From NCBI GenBank assembly GCA_021399435.1, contig JAJTUP010000008.1, forward strand, positions 1,178,001 to 1,242,000: a stretch of DNA of 64,000 nt, given 5' to 3'. The stretch's first letter is position 1. Every line of letters starts with the position of its first letter. This document shows, piece by piece, positions 12,161 to 23,979 of this stretch. The notes below the pieces were generated by a model. It made no database searches and was not told the origin of the DNA. It worked only from the letters and a program-made list of their open reading frames with translations. This DNA comes from Diaporthe sp. PMI_573. Taxonomy: Eukaryota > Ascomycota > Sordariomycetes > Diaporthales > Diaporthaceae. The translations under genes and the position numbers were made by a program.

Positions 12161-13315
12161 CTAGGCGCCGCTTTGGAAGCCAGCGTAGGGCGGGTATGCT
12201 GGGAATCCCCAGGGGATGCTCTTCTCTAGCACTAATTGATCTAGGCCTTCTCCTCCGCCATTCATGTACAGGAACTTCGTAAACGGGATTGTGGCGTGAA
12301 AGGAGAATGGCGTCTCGGCGGGAACAAACGCCACGTCTCCCTGCAGCAGGCTCGCCGTGTCAGACCCGTCAACGGAGAGGACAAGCTGGCCCTCCTGGAG
12401 CTCCAAAGCGAAGTGATGAGGCAACGTGACTGTCGTGGCCGTTTCGTTTTCAAGCCTCGGGGAGAGGATGATAGTGCCCATGGTGAAGTTACCACCCGTC
12501 TGCGAGGGCGTGACGAGCGGCTGGACCACCTTGTACCCGATCTCCGTGTTAAGATATGCCGGACCGTAGTTGTGAGCAACAAAATACGGCTCCGTTGGGT
12601 CGTCAGGCAGCGCATTGGGCCCGTCGTGCCAGGACAGCCCGGCGTCGCTCGCGGTGCCGTTGATCATGTCCCGTCTCGGTCTGTACTCTTCCGCTGGCGC
12701 AGCGATGAGGTCCAGCGCGCGAAGCTGGGCGTCGACCGCGGGCGTGAGCGGGCCGAAGGGCTCGGGGTCCTCGGCCAGCGGCACATAGGGCGAGCCAACG
12801 ACTGACTCGTAGTCGCCGATGCTGAACTCGTCAAAGAGGTGCTCGAACCCACCCGGGTGGAAGACGTGGTTCAGCTGGCTGTCCGGGTCGACGAGCTGGA
12901 ACGTGTGGATGGTGCCGGGGGGCACGCTGCCGTAGTCGCCGGCCGTGGCCACACGCGCCTCGTGGCTGGCGCCCGTGACGTTCTTCTGCGCCCAGAGCTC
13001 GGCGCGGCCCCGCTGGCAGTAGAAGTGCTCGTGGACGTGCTCGTGGGTGTGCGGCCTTGCGACCGTCCAGCCGGAGGTTTTGCCGTTGTGCTGGACCATG
13101 GAGAAGGCGCCCCCGGACGAGTTGGCCGTGATGGCGAAGCGGATAATGTCCGACGGCGTGAGCTTGATAGCGCGACCCTTGAATCTGGGCAGGACGTAGG
13201 GCCGGACGTGGTCCGGGGCAACGTCGACGAGGAGGCTGCCGGACTGGCGTGGAGCCAGGTGATCCGAGGCGATGACGCCCGAATGGAGGAGGGCAGCAAG
13301 GATACACGACTTCAT
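12161..13315 (-). CDS. Secreted bicupin, quercetin 2,3-dioxygenase type, 384 aa
   Basis: Fungal quercetinases open the flavonol ring with a mononuclear copper, releasing CO. The intronless frame starts MKSCILAALLHSGVIAS, a short secretion signal; another ATG four codons upstream (13327) is possible. The first cupin has H89, H91 and E96 in PHTHEHVHEHFYC, with H137 in GTIHTF: the H-x-H-x4-E ... H pattern of the copper site of the Aspergillus enzyme. The second cupin (about 270-360, LPHHFALELQEGQL and GDVAFVPAETPFSF) keeps the fold but not a complete metal set. N-glycosylation sites (NVT, NGT, NFT, NET) fit secretion. Length matches the family. Related secreted cupins of other specificity exist, so substrate is inferred. 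Confidence 0.82.
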   Translation of the reverse strand: MKSCILAALLHSGVIASDHLAPRQSGSLLVDVAPDHVRPYVLPRFKGRAIKLTPSDIIRFAITANSSGGAFSMVQHNGKTSGWTVARPHTHEHVHEHFYCQRGRAELWAQKNVTGASHEARVATAGDYGSVPPGTIHTFQLVDPDSQLNHVFHPGGFEHLFDEFSIGDYESVVGSPYVPLAEDPEPFGPLTPAVDAQLRALDLIAAPAEEYRPRRDMINGTASDAGLSWHDGPNALPDDPTEPYFVAHNYGPAYLNTEIGYKVVQPLVTPSQTGGNFTMGTIILSPRLENETATTVTLPHHFALELQEGQLVLSVDGSDTASLLQGDVAFVPAETPFSFHATIPFTKFLYMNGGGEGLDQLVLEKSIPWGFPAYPPYAGFQSGA

Positions 13316-13327
13316 GATGATTACCAT

Positions 13328-14417
13328 ACGACAGAAAGGTCTTGGGGGTATTCCTTAAGAGATCTTGGGTGTGCTGCTACTTTATGTACGGGCCAGCCAA
13401 GCGGGCAGATATTCTCCAACGTAGCATCGCGGTTGCTGACTGACCCTGGTCGTCCATTGCCTGCAAGGTAGGAAATCCGCTTGCAGAAGAACCAGCCAGC
13501 TCTTTCAGACTGTCGCAGTACCCATCGTGGAAGGTTCGATTCTTGATAGTCTCATCCTCTGATGGGGTGGGTGATTGGTCCTGGTTCCACTTTGGGTCCG
13601 GACGGAGATTCTCTTGGAGTGGAAAGTGGCCTGTTGAGACGGTACCGATATGGATGAACATGGGCAAGATGTCTGTATATGTAGACTCCTCCGGCGACTG
13701 TAATAGAACAGAACCCACATATCGAATCAAAAACCACTTTGTCTGTCCGGAATATGACTAATACTGCTAGAGTTCCGCACTCGGTCATTAGATAGATCAT
13801 GAGGCCCTTTGCTCAGAGCTTTGTAGAATGGTGCAGCTTGTGCAGGTCAAGGTCTATTCGATGAGGCTTCATGACGCACGAAAACTGAGAAATCAGGTCA
13901 CTAGAATAGTTCCATCAGACCTTCCTAGTTCCTGAGGAATTGTCTTGTTTGGGATGAGATAGTCAGCACCTGGCCTGTCTTTGGGTGGATGCAAGACCCG
14001 GGCCAAGCATCGAGCGGGTGATGCTTGACTCGCCGCTAACTAACGATTTCTGTACTTGGCATCGAACCACGGGACAATCCTGGGTCATAGAGGGGCCAGA
14101 TTCCTGTTTACAACAACACCAAAAGTCGCTAATACGTATAATATATCTAGTCTGTGAGGCACACGTGCATCGAGCTATATTTAGGCGAAGGCGAATTTTG
14201 CGACGCAGAATTGAGTACATTCTTTGAAGATTTATCAACTTTGACTTGAGTGAATGAATGTTTGCGGTACCGGTAGGACGGCTCCATTTCTCCTGCGATC
14301 GGATTTCATCGACGACTGCGAAGGCTACACGATCCTTCCAATCTAAATTGCATCGACAACATGCGGAATTTGCGCAGCCACCTTCGACGGGTCAAGGACA
14401 TGGCAAAAAGACCATGT
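13328..14417. other. Intergenic, no gene seen
   Basis: This lies upstream of the cupin gene and downstream of the metallothionein. Only short unremarkable frames are present. Confidence 0.45.
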
Positions 14418-14556
14418 CTAGTGCTTGCCCTTCTGTGTGGCGGGGTTTGGTTCTTAGTACGTATCATGGTGTGTATGGATCCGAACGACTTACGCAGCAG
14501 TCGCACTTATCACAGCTTGTGCAAGTGCACGTATCGCAGCCACAGGATGCAGGCAT
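14418..14556 (-). CDS. Metallothionein, 25 aa, two exons
   Basis: This tiny cytosolic protein would bind Cu(I), Zn or Cd through cysteine thiolates. Exon 1 (14556-14494, 21 codons) reads MPASCGCDTCTCTSC and continues Asp-Lys-Cys-Asp-Cys-Cys; exon 2 (14432-14418) adds Lys-Gly-Lys-His and a stop. The intron 14493-14433 has GTAAGT, a TACTAAG branch-like site and CACAG, and is phase 0. Eight of 25 residues are Cys (positions 5, 7, 10, 12, 15, 18, 20, 21), in C-x-C and C-x-x-C spacing, with no aromatic residue. Short size, one intron and a Gly-Lys-rich end resemble the 22-26 aa metallothioneins of Magnaporthe and Neurospora. A TATA box lies 134 nt upstream. Without the intron the frame reads on into a stop-ended stretch with no Cys pattern. 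Confidence 0.8.
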
Positions 14557-14689
14557 GTTTACTTTTGGAAATGGATATGTTGGATCAGTGGACGGAAGAA
14601 TCAAGTGAGGCCTCTGAATGAATATGCCTGATTGTGCAGGGCAAGATCGAGAGACTGGAAGCCCGAGGGGAGGACAGAGATGAGGGGCC

Positions 14690-14697
14690 TTTTTATA
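14690..14697 (-). promoter_or_regulatory. TATA box of the metallothionein gene
   Basis: TATAAAAA on the minus strand, 134 nt before the ATG at 14556, is the clearest TATA element in this stretch. A strong TATA promoter fits the very high inducible expression usual for fungal metallothioneins. Confidence 0.55.
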
Positions 14698-14700
14698 CCC

Positions 14701-15319
14701 AACTCTTACCGGAGCTTGGAAGAGGAGCACACTCGTTAGCCTGCTGCACGACATGGACTCGCCTGTCGGTACGGCAGTCGGTTTGTGCACCAGGCTTGGT
14801 CTACCGTCCGAGAGAATACACCGTCGAGTAGAGGTCATGAGACCAATGACGGCTACGAGAAGGGAGGGGAAAGTGTTTAGGCATGGCGTGTTCTGGAGGC
14901 TACAGACCAGCTGATGGCATCCCGCTGCCTGTATCAGTTAGAGCCAGCTGCCCGCCCAGCATGATGGTGCTATGACACACCGGCACCCCGTTGAGCGAAT
15001 GCGAGGCGACGGACTCGCTAACATCTCAACGGCCTCGGCGGACCAGGCTGGCCGTGTGGTAACCGGCGACCGTTGCCCAATCGCATATCCTTCCAGCCGA
15101 GATGTCGCAGAGTCGGCTGCTCTGGACTGCCTGGGTAAGTGCTTGAAGCATGACGTCGGGGCGCTAGCATGTGGGGCAGCAGGGATTCCTCACAGCTGGG
15201 CTGCTCCGCGAAAAGACCCCTGCCGACCACCTCCGACTTCTTTCCTCCCACTCCCAACCGCAACAGGCCTTCGACCCGCGAGGCTGCGAGCATAGCGCGC
15301 CGTCTTCGTATCGATCACG
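14701..15319. other. Intergenic between divergent metallothionein and ARP6-like genes
   Basis: No open frame here has family features. It should hold both promoters. Confidence 0.45.
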
Positions 15320-16731
15320 ATGGCACCGCGGAGGTCCAAGCCCGCTCCGCCGCCCCAGCCAACCCGCACGTTGGTCATCGACAACGGCGCACACACTTTG
15401 AAGGCCGGCTTTGTCACGGCCGACGCCATCGATGAGCCCACCGTCGTCCCGAATTGCATCGCCCGCGACAGAACCAGGAAGACGTATGTCGCGTCCGACC
15501 TCTCGAAATGCAAGGACTTTGGCGAGATCTCCTTCCGGAGACCAGTCGATAAAGGATACATTGTCAACTGGGAAGCCCAGAAAGAGATATGGGACCACGA
15601 GTTCTTCAGCAACGACGCGCCGCTGAAATGCGATCCTGCCGAGACCAGACTCGTCCTGACCGAGCAGCCCAACTCCGTCCCCGCCCTGCAGACAAACTGT
15701 GATCAGATGGTCTTCGAGGAGTTTGGTTTCGCCAGCTACTATCGCGGCATAGGTGAGTCCCCACAACCTCCCCACCCATCCACTCTTCCGCGAGAGAGGC
15801 CAAGCCTGCTCATCACTTGCCAGCGCCGACATTCAATGCATACCACGATGTCCAAGCCATCTTCCGAACCCCCGAACGCGACCCGGACGCCATGGCCAAG
15901 CTACCCGCCGAGCTGATCCTCCTCATCGACTCGGGATATTCCTTCACCACCGTCACACCCATCTTCCAGGGCCGCCCCTTACAGTCCGCCATCCGCCGGC
16001 TTGACGTGGGCGGCAAGTTCCTGACCAACTACCTGACGCGCCTGCTCTCCCTCAGGCACTACGACATGCGAAACGATACCTATATCGTCAACGAGATCAA
16101 GGAGAAGGCGTGCTACGTCTCGCTGGACTTCAAGGGCGACCTGGAAAAGACCTGGAAAGGAACACGCGGCGAGAGGCGAGAGCCGTACGTGACAGGGGCC
16201 GGCATAGCCAAGGACTACGTCCTTCCAGACTTCCACACCCGCTCGGCCGGCATCGTCCGCGACTTCGACCCCACCACCACTGCCAAGCAGCGCAAGCTAG
16301 CGGCCGCCGCGTCCAACGAGGACGTCCTGACACTGCGCAACGAGCGCTTCGTCATCCCCGAGCTCTTCTTCAACCCGTCCGATGTCGGCATGCAGGTCCC
16401 AGGCCTCGCCGACCTGGTGAAGCAGTCCCTTGACGACCTGCCCATAGGGCTGTGGCCCGGCCTCTTGGCCAACATAGTCGTGGTCGGCGGCAACGCGCAG
16501 TATGATGGATTTATCCAGCGCCTGCAGAAGGAGATTGTCCAGCGGGTGCCGGACGAGTCCATAGTGAGGGTAGCCAGGCCGGCCGACCCGATTTGCAACA
16601 CTTGGCTTGGCGCTGCCAACTTTTCGAGGCATCAGCATGTCGAGAAGCTCGCCGTAACGAAGCAGGAATATGAGGAGAACGGAGCGGCATGGGTGGCCAG
16701 GAAGTTCGCTGTTGGGCTGGGTCAAGACTGA
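15320..16731 (+). CDS. arp6: Actin-related protein 6 (SWR1 chromatin-remodelling subunit), 446 aa
   Basis: Arp6 is a nuclear actin-fold subunit of the SWR1 complex, which exchanges H2A for H2A.Z. Exons 15320-15752 and 15824-16731 flank an intron 15753-15823 (GTGAGT..CAG). The protein begins with a basic/proline leader, then TLVIDNGAHTLKAGF (phosphate 1 loop), VPNCIARDR, LLIDSGYSFTTVTPIF (phosphate 2) and IVVVGGNAQYDGF (adenosine-binding loop), ending with DPICNTWLGAANFS. The overall length (about 440 residues), the RPVDKGYIVNWEAQKEIWDH block and the long middle insert about AKQRKLAAAAS match Arp6 rather than actin or Arp4/5/8. A housekeeping gene, intact. Confidence 0.87.
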
Positions 16732-18465
16732 ACGCCCACGTTGGTGGATGTTGCAGTTGAAGCTGCGCCGTCCCGCCACATTATTCAAGCTCTCGATCAG
16801 GATATCATTCACCCGGCAGTGCTCTATCTGCCGCTGTCGTGACGGACAACATCCCGCCAGCCCTGTCACAGCGCCCGTGTCAACGGGCCTAAATCAGATG
16901 AAGGGACAGCCCTCGGACATCAACAAAACAATACGACTCCGGCCGTACAGCAGTAGCCTGTCATTCCGTGGTCTTAAGAACTATGTGCTCTGCACAGACC
17001 CAGTTCCAGCTGTGGAGGACGGGCGAATACTGCTTGCAGACAGTCGCCACAAACAAGTACGATAATCGGAGGGATCGGTGGAAACAAGGACCATGCTGGC
17101 GCTAAAACCGTGTCTTCTCCGGCAGTTTTTAACAACGTTGCGATGATTCCGCACACGAAACCATCTATTGAAAAGCACGAGTCTAAGTGGTTACATGGCT
17201 GAGAAATTAGAGCCGCTTGTCATGGTTCGGATTCTGTCTCGACAAAATTATTGGCTCACTATCACTGTCAGTCGACGCAGTGATACGGATTCTCAGGCAG
17301 CTGAGAAATCGGTCCCCACTCTTCGGAAAATGACACCAATCTCAATCAGCTTCGGCTGTCGACTCATCGGGGCTTTCCACTGTCTGCCGCATTTAAGAGA
17401 ACTCATAACCAAAGGAAGCCCCTCCGAAATAACACAGATTTTCAATATCGGATTCACACTCCTCAATGGTGACGAACTATCCTGCAGCTCATCTCGATCG
17501 CATCCAGGCACCAGTCCATACGTCGTTGGCAGCTAGTCTGGTTAACCTGTGTCAACTTTTCCCAAGTGGTGGTGAAATCAAGAGTTGTTCTTTCCCAAGA
17601 GCTGGACGTCCTGAAACGGCCGCCCCTATCATCATGTTCCTGGCACCCTAGCACCGAACCATCCAAATGACAGGGCTTGCCAATGTCGGGTGAAGTACCA
17701 CCCTTACCTTCTCTTTGACCTCAGACCAGGAGGCTTGTACAAGGTATCCATGCCGGTGGTCACAAGAAATTTGTCCTAGCCTCCTGTCAAACAAAGAGTT
17801 CCCCATGGCAGCCTTTGAGTGGACTTGAATCTTCAGTTGGCATCCGGATGCGACCATCCTTTGTCCCGAGGGCGTGGGTCCTCTAGGACAGGACGAGCGA
17901 GTGCTCTGCGGAACTGGCCTGGTTGACACGGACAATCAACAACCGGCGACGGCTCGTCGGTGGAATTCCACGGCTAGCCGTGTGGAATCACACCTAGTAG
18001 TGAATACGTGGTGAAACGATGGCAGAGTTCATTCCGGCGACCAAGTACGGGGAGCTTCACAGCACAGAGCATTCATCACCGCTTGCACATGGTTTCAAGG
18101 CCTCTGCTAACAGTTCAGCTCATTCATGGTATTATCTAACATATATCACAGTTAAGCATGCAACTGAATAGAAATCAAGTAGCAAACGATCGTGACGTGT
18201 ATGGTTCCCAAACCCGCTTCACCAAACTCTCTTCCCCCTGGACTATGCCTATCAGAATTGTTTGGCGGACTACAAATCAGGAGGCATATGAATGGAGGTT
18301 ACTGAGCCCCAACTGATTGATGTCTGCAAAAGCCGCCCAGAGCCAGATGACCCATCAGAGAGCCCCTTGCGACCAGTTCGAGAACCCTGCTCCATGCATC
18401 AACGCCCGTCATATCCCCTGTCGTCGCTGGCGAACGGCTTGCGGGTTGCATCGCACGCGGCGAGT
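16732..18465. other. Intergenic, no gene seen
   Basis: Convergent 3' flanks of ARP6 and the deubiquitinase gene. Small frames only, no repeat recognised. Confidence 0.45.
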
Positions 18466-21400
18466 TTATGGGCCCGGGCTGCTCGGGCGTGAGCGCGGCC
18501 TACTATTTTCTATGGTATCCAGCACTTCGGTTATCTGTCTGAGTACCTGCTCCTCAGCCTTCGACTGCGCCGTATAATTTCCCACCGGCCTCCGTAACGG
18601 CGTGCTGACGTGGGTCGGCCATTCGGTCCCGAACTTGAAGAGGTCGGGGGAGTCGAAGCCCTCCCACACGCTCTCGGCCTGTGCCGCGAGCTTCTGGCGC
18701 GAGCTGTCGCCTCCAGCTTCGCTGATCCCGGCCTCCGTGGCATCGCGCTTTTTCTCGCCGGGGGTGGCGGCGGTGGTGGTCTCTCCCCGGTCCGCTCGGC
18801 TGTAGGCGCTCCAATCCTGGGCCATTGTACTAAGGTTACGAAGGTTACCACTACCTGTGACGACCGGGTTCTGTGGGGTTTCAGGATTTGATGTGGCTCC
18901 GCCGGCGGTTGTGCCTTCAAGCGGGGTGGTGTGAACGCTTTCTACATTGAAACCAGTGGAGCTCAATAATGATGAAGCCTTGCCCGTATTGTCACCGGCT
19001 GGGGGCTGCCCCTTTTTACTTGTAGGGGTGGAACGCGGTTCCTGTGTTGTCAGTGTCGACTTGCCTTTGTCCCCTTCACCTTGTGAAGTCGTCTTCTCGG
19101 TATCGTCCTTGGGCAGGCCCTCCGGCTCCTGAGTACTCGAGGGAGTCGGCTCGCCCTCTCCTGTCTTCTCCGACTCACTTTTCTTTTTCTCGCCCTGTGA
19201 GGTCCCACCGCCGGTTCCATCGCCATTGCCATCGTCATCATCGTCATCATCATCATCATCATCGTCATCATCATCACCGCCACCGCCGCCACCGTCGCCA
19301 CCGTCGCCACCGTCGCCACCGTCGCCACCGCCGCCGCCGCCGTCAGAACCACCAGGAGGTCGGATCGGGCTCCCGGGTTCTTGTCGGACTCTTCTGAGAG
19401 GTACCGTCGGCATATCCTCCACACATAGATCGACCTGGATATGACCGGCCGCGAGTTCAAACTCAACGTCAAATTCGACCCAGTTCATGAACTCTGGGAT
19501 CGTGGTAGGGCTCGATCCGGGGGTTGCGTCCGGGCCCACCGGGCCGCTGAGCTCGACACGAACCCTGCGCCTCTGCGAGCCCTCGGCGGGATGGCCGACA
19601 TACACCCTGGTGTCGAGCCTCAGGTTCTGCGTGTCTGCGATCTCCTGCGCTAGCGGGATCACCCAGGGGGGCCGGCTCACAGTATGGCCCTCGGTGGGAC
19701 CTGGGTGGCTCACACGGACGAACAGTGCCCGGTACGGTAACCCCGGCCCGTTGCGCACGCCCTCCACGGGCAGTGACGTCTCGCCGTTGAGGGGGCAGCC
19801 GCAGGCTTTTGCTTGAAGCTCTTCGATTAGGCTCTCGAGACGCGCGATCCCGTTCACCAAATCCTGGTCTGCTTCTTCTTCGGGATCAGGATTATTCGCT
19901 GGTGCTGGTGGTGTTTCTGGTGGTGGTCCTGGTGGTGCTGCTGCTGCCCGTTCTCGCTCTTCCTTGTCTTTTTTCCACTGGTCTACCCCTATTGAGTGCA
20001 TTGCGGCGTCCCAACCCACGAGCATTGAAGCTAGTCTGGCTGCCGTTCCCCCCGGCAATTTGCGACTTGTTGCTGCTTCTGTAAGTTTGATTTTAACGTA
20101 TGAGTCCCAGTCCTGCGGTTTCGTCGTATCGTAATGGGTTCTGAGAGCGATTTTATCGTTGCCTGTGATTTGGTTTCTTCCCCGAATGCCTGTTCCAAAT
20201 GCTTCCCTATAAACTATTTCGAATGCTGTCCGATCTTGCTCAAGATTATCTAGCTCGTTGGAAGTGTAGTTCCTGGCGAGTGTTGGGTACCGAAGCCAGG
20301 GAACCGCCGCGTTAGCCGCCGCCTCCTCTTGGTCGTCGACTTCATGGGATCCCTCGTCCTCACCATCGCCGCCACGTTGGTGGACTGGATTCCACTCGTC
20401 AGAGCCCTCGATCCCGTCAGAGTCCTCAGTCCCTACGTCAGACTCAAACTCTTCAGCCTCTTCAGCCTCTTCAGCCTCTTCAGCCTCTTCAGCCTCTTCA
20501 GCCTCTTCAGCCTCTTCAGCCTCTTCAGCCTCTTCAGCCTCTTCAGCCTCTTCAGCCTCTTGGGCCTTTTCAGACTCGTTTTTTCCACCACCGCAATGTT
20601 TGCCTCTCTTGCCACCGCCTCCTGGTGCTCGGTGATGGCCCCCTCCTCTCACTGCTTGAGTCCTGGGCCCTCCACAGTTGCAGCGCCCTTGCTGCTGCGG
20701 GGACGCACTCTTTGTGGCTCCGCGGTCACGGGTAGGCTCAGAGCGGACATTAATTATCCGATCATCATTTGATTCTGCGCCGTCACGTCTCCCATCTTGG
20801 GCGGCCTTGATCGCTTGAATCCCTCTGCTGTCTCTCTCCTGCCGAACTTGTGTGGCCCGTTGTCTCACGGCCTCCTCGGCGGCTGCTGCTGCCGCTGCGG
20901 CCTGGGCTGCAAGTTCCCCTTGTTCATCGTTTTGTGAACCCCGGCCTCCTTTTTTTTTAAGTGTCTCGTCCGGCGCTTTCTGTTCCGGGCGGTTTTTAAC
21001 GTAGAACAAGATTCGGGGCTGGAATTTCCGATCTTGTTGGGTTGATTCAAAATTGTTGAGGGTTGCGACCCGTGGATCTCCTTGCTCACTTCCCGTTGGT
21101 CTCGCCGTCAAAGTAGGGATTTGGTTGTCGTCGAGCCTTACGAAATTGGCCTCGTCGCCACGGCGAATGTAGCTTATGTAATGCCCCTGTGTCCTTGGTC
21201 TTGTTGAAGGCGCTCCAGACCGTGCTCTCCGGCCTGCAGCTGATGCCCCGGGGTCGCTGCCACGGTAAAGTACTACTGCTTGTAGTCTGTATTTGGCGTA
21301 CTCGTTGTCTTCAGCCCGGTCACACAACTTTGACAAATCCAGGGCCTCGGGAACTTTAACCTTATTCTGAAAATTTGGGTTTAATTTTGATCCCATAGTG

Positions 21401-22146
21401 TAATCGACGGAGATGGACAAGACCTCTGGTAGGTAACTGAATTTGGCATATTTTGCAATTGCTTCGGCTCCGCATTGAGACACCGGGCATGTCGGAAAGT
21501 TGCGTTCTCCTTGAGCTCCTGCGCTGTACATCGCTTTGGAGATACATTCGTCCAAGATCATCTCATTTTCGGGACAGTTGACCGCGAAAACGAAAGGGAG
21601 TCCCTCAGACGTGGGATCCCGAGGAAGCCGAGTCTTGCCGTGTTCACAGTCGTACACCATCCTCCAGGCCAATCTGTGCCCAAACATCCGCCTGAACCTA
21701 GGGATGGCAACGCTATCATGAATACTGTCAGCTCTGTTATTGCAGTTATTCGTTGACTGTTGAGGTATCTTCTATTACCTGAACACTTTATTGTCTACTT
21801 CATAAGTGCAGAGTCGTGCCATTACGTGGGACAAAAAGTCGGCAGCATCCTCTTGGTACCCAGATTGAGAAAATTTCTCAAGCTTTCCCGCCTGGTTTTG
21901 CGATGAATGACTCCTCATCTTGTTCATGGCCCTGCGGACAGAAATTTCCACGGCGTTGCTATCATTTCCAGTCCGAAAGGACTGAGCGGCACTTTGTAAC
22001 CATTGATAAATTTGATTGTCTTTGTAATTCCTTCCCTCATTCAAGAGGTTTAGGAAGTAGTCAATACTGAAAAGTGAATGTAAGACTGAATTTCGAAAGC
22101 ATTCAGTACCTGAGAGGTTTCTCAGTGGGAGCGGCGTAATGGTCAT
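18466..22146 (-). CDS. USP-family ubiquitin carboxyl-terminal hydrolase with long repetitive tail, about 1204 aa
   Basis: USP enzymes are cysteine proteases that remove ubiquitin. Exons 22146-21779 and 21712-18466 flank intron 21778-21713 (GTAATA..TAG). The Cys box is [18 protein letters not shown], near residue 15; [13 protein letters not shown] is a QQDA-like motif; the His box is [20 protein letters not shown]. The catalytic part ends near residue 340. The remaining 860 residues are low complexity: a charged helix ([19 protein letters not shown]), about 13 Glu-Glu-Ala repeats, a weak central domain, a Gly/Asp tract and an acidic Lys/Ser/Thr tail. The start is uncertain: an upstream open frame (22457-22143, from MAQPQISTPDYF) overlaps this ATG by ATGA and may be a further exon. 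Target proteins are unknown. Confidence 0.78.
19205..19345 (-). repeat. Asp and Gly-Asp coding microsatellites in the USP tail
   Basis: On the plus strand ATC/TCA trinucleotides run over about 19226-19275 (a poly-Asp tract when read on the minus strand), followed by imperfect GCCACCGTC-type repeats at about 19276-19345 coding Gly-Gly-Asp-Gly. The frame is kept throughout, so length change here alters the tail without breaking the enzyme. Confidence 0.75.
20450..20565 (-). repeat. 9-bp minisatellite, about 13 copies, coding (Glu-Glu-Ala)n
   Basis: The plus-strand unit is CTTCAGCCT, repeated about 13 times with almost no variation; in the USP frame it encodes Glu-Glu-Ala. Near-identical units indicate recent slippage or a repeat that changes length between strains. 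Confidence 0.88.
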
Positions 22147-22580
22147 GTTGAATTCGGGTTGAGTTGGGCGATTGAGGATTGCATCGCCAACCTTGAATCA
22201 ATACCATTAGTACAGCCTAGTTTGTTGCCATAAATCGGTTGGGGAGGGTTTTGAGAGACTCCTCCCCAGCCAGTGCTGCCATAACCAACAGCTTCACGTA
22301 GCTCATGTCCCAGCATAGAATCGTCACTCACTAGGTCAAACGCAACTTGCTCTTCAGATTCATCTCCGCCTGAAGGTGGTGTTGTTGCATTCCGCCTCTC
22401 TTCTGCGACATCAGGTGAACGAAAGTAATCCGGAGTGGATATCTGTGGTTGTGCCATGGCTTCCATGCATTCCAGAGGACAGATGTACTCAGGCCCAATC
22501 ACAAATAAGGATGCTAGGGAGCCTGATCCAGAGATCCACAGCAAGCTGGAAAGAAGCAGAACAAGACAAAAACAAGACAT

Positions 22581-23907
22581 CCGAGGAATATCACTTTTTA
22601 GATATCTGTAATCCCTTTATCAGCACAAAGGGTATCAGTGGTGCCAACAAAGCCTCTTGCCCGGAATTGGTAACAAAGGATGATCAAGATTGTTTGCCAA
22701 TGCCTTGGGGTCAACAACCGCAAACGGCGGTATCAAGTCCGTAAAATTCCAGAAAGACGAAGTTTGGAGCTGAAAATTCCGAGGCCAATGCATAATATCC
22801 TTTACTCTGTGGGTTTGTCTTGATTATATGAGGGGCATGTCGGTTGTGCAATCTACACAGAATCCTCTTTGTGACCACTGATTTGCCAACAATTTGGTCT
22901 TTTTTGTGTTACTCCGTCTGTATTCCCTTCTCATTTGGTTGTCCGTCAACTCTGAGCCATAAAACTACTTTGATTCAATAGGCCAAATACGGCTTGAAAA
23001 TAGTAATGCAGACAAGTCCAGCAGGACGACTCCGTCCCAAATCATCAGGTTTTACACTGGCCATGCTTACAACATCCCAATGGCGTATGAATTATTTCGC
23101 TGTCAATGAATGGATATCTACAGTTGAAACTCGACAGATCATGGCAGTCGTGTGGTTAGAATTGGACGAGATGAGTGAGAGTTAATCATTCAAATATGGG
23201 TAGGTATGGGTATAATGGACGATAATCTGTTGATTGTGGCACAATTTTTCTGTTCTCTGAACTCCTTATATTATGTCTCCCACGATACGTCTCCAGGGTG
23301 TGTAGTCTTGACCTTGTTCTCAGTGTCTACAAGAGTAGGGGTCTGAATCACGGCAGTGGCTGACTGTAATTCCATGGGAATCAGAGCAATGAACATCACT
23401 ATCCTAGTGTGGCTGCTTCCGTGTGTGCAATGAAAACAGCAGCCAGTTCAGGCCTTTTCGCTGGGGAACGTATTCTAGGTTTCTGATTGATGCTATATTC
23501 TTGGACTGTGTGATTTGTCTGATCATAAACATCACAATTGTATTGGACCTAGATATTCGTTGTGTTCTTGTCAAGATCATCTCCCGTGTTTGGTACTCTT
23601 ATTCCCTTGACTATTTAGAATTGTAGCATAAACGGCGTGTGTTCTCATGTTAGACAATGACCCAGGTAGATAATCAACGAGGTTCAGTGCTACCATGTTT
23701 GGTTGCTGATAGGTTTTAAGACCAAATCATGGGCTAATCTAGACATTTCATTGATTGAGTCGTCTCTTGCTGACTTGGAATCCAGTGCTCTCTTCCTTAA
23801 TGTTCAATCTTAGCATCATGTGGTGCTTTCACCGAGTAATGAGAACGACACGTTCAAAAAAGTATGATATTTATATATTATGTAATCAAGACCAGCTTTT
23901 GTCTCAA
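22581..23907. other. Intergenic, no gene seen
   Basis: Moderately AT-rich flank between the USP gene and the tRNA. No supported coding sequence. Confidence 0.45.
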
Positions 23908-23979
23908 GTCTGCCTAGTATAGTGGTTAGTACACTTCGTTGTGGCCGAAGAAACCCATGTTCGATTCATGGGGCAGACA
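23908..23979 (+). tRNA. tRNA-His (GTG anticodon)
   Basis: The acceptor stem GTCTGCC (23908-23914) pairs perfectly with GGCAGAC (23972-23978), followed by discriminator A. The A box is TAGTATAGTGG, the B box GTTCGATTC. The anticodon stem CTTCG/CGAAG closes the loop TTGTGGC with anticodon GTG. No intron. The extra 5' G of mature tRNA-His is added after transcription and is not encoded. Confidence 0.93.

Noticed and set aside
15164..15832. 222-codon minus-strand open frame opposite ARP6
   Set aside because: It mirrors the ARP6 exon; the plus strand has clear actin-fold motifs and a matching intron.
1..16731. Secondary-metabolite cluster (dioxygenase, ABC pump, cupin, mannosidase)
   Set aside because: No PKS, NRPS, terpene cyclase, P450 or pathway regulator is present, and a housekeeping gene (ARP6) lies in the same run.
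20329..20772. Plus-strand open frame with a long Phe-Ser-Leu repeat
   Set aside because: It is the complement of the Glu-Glu-Ala repeat inside the deubiquitinase frame; the USP reading has catalytic motifs and this one has none.
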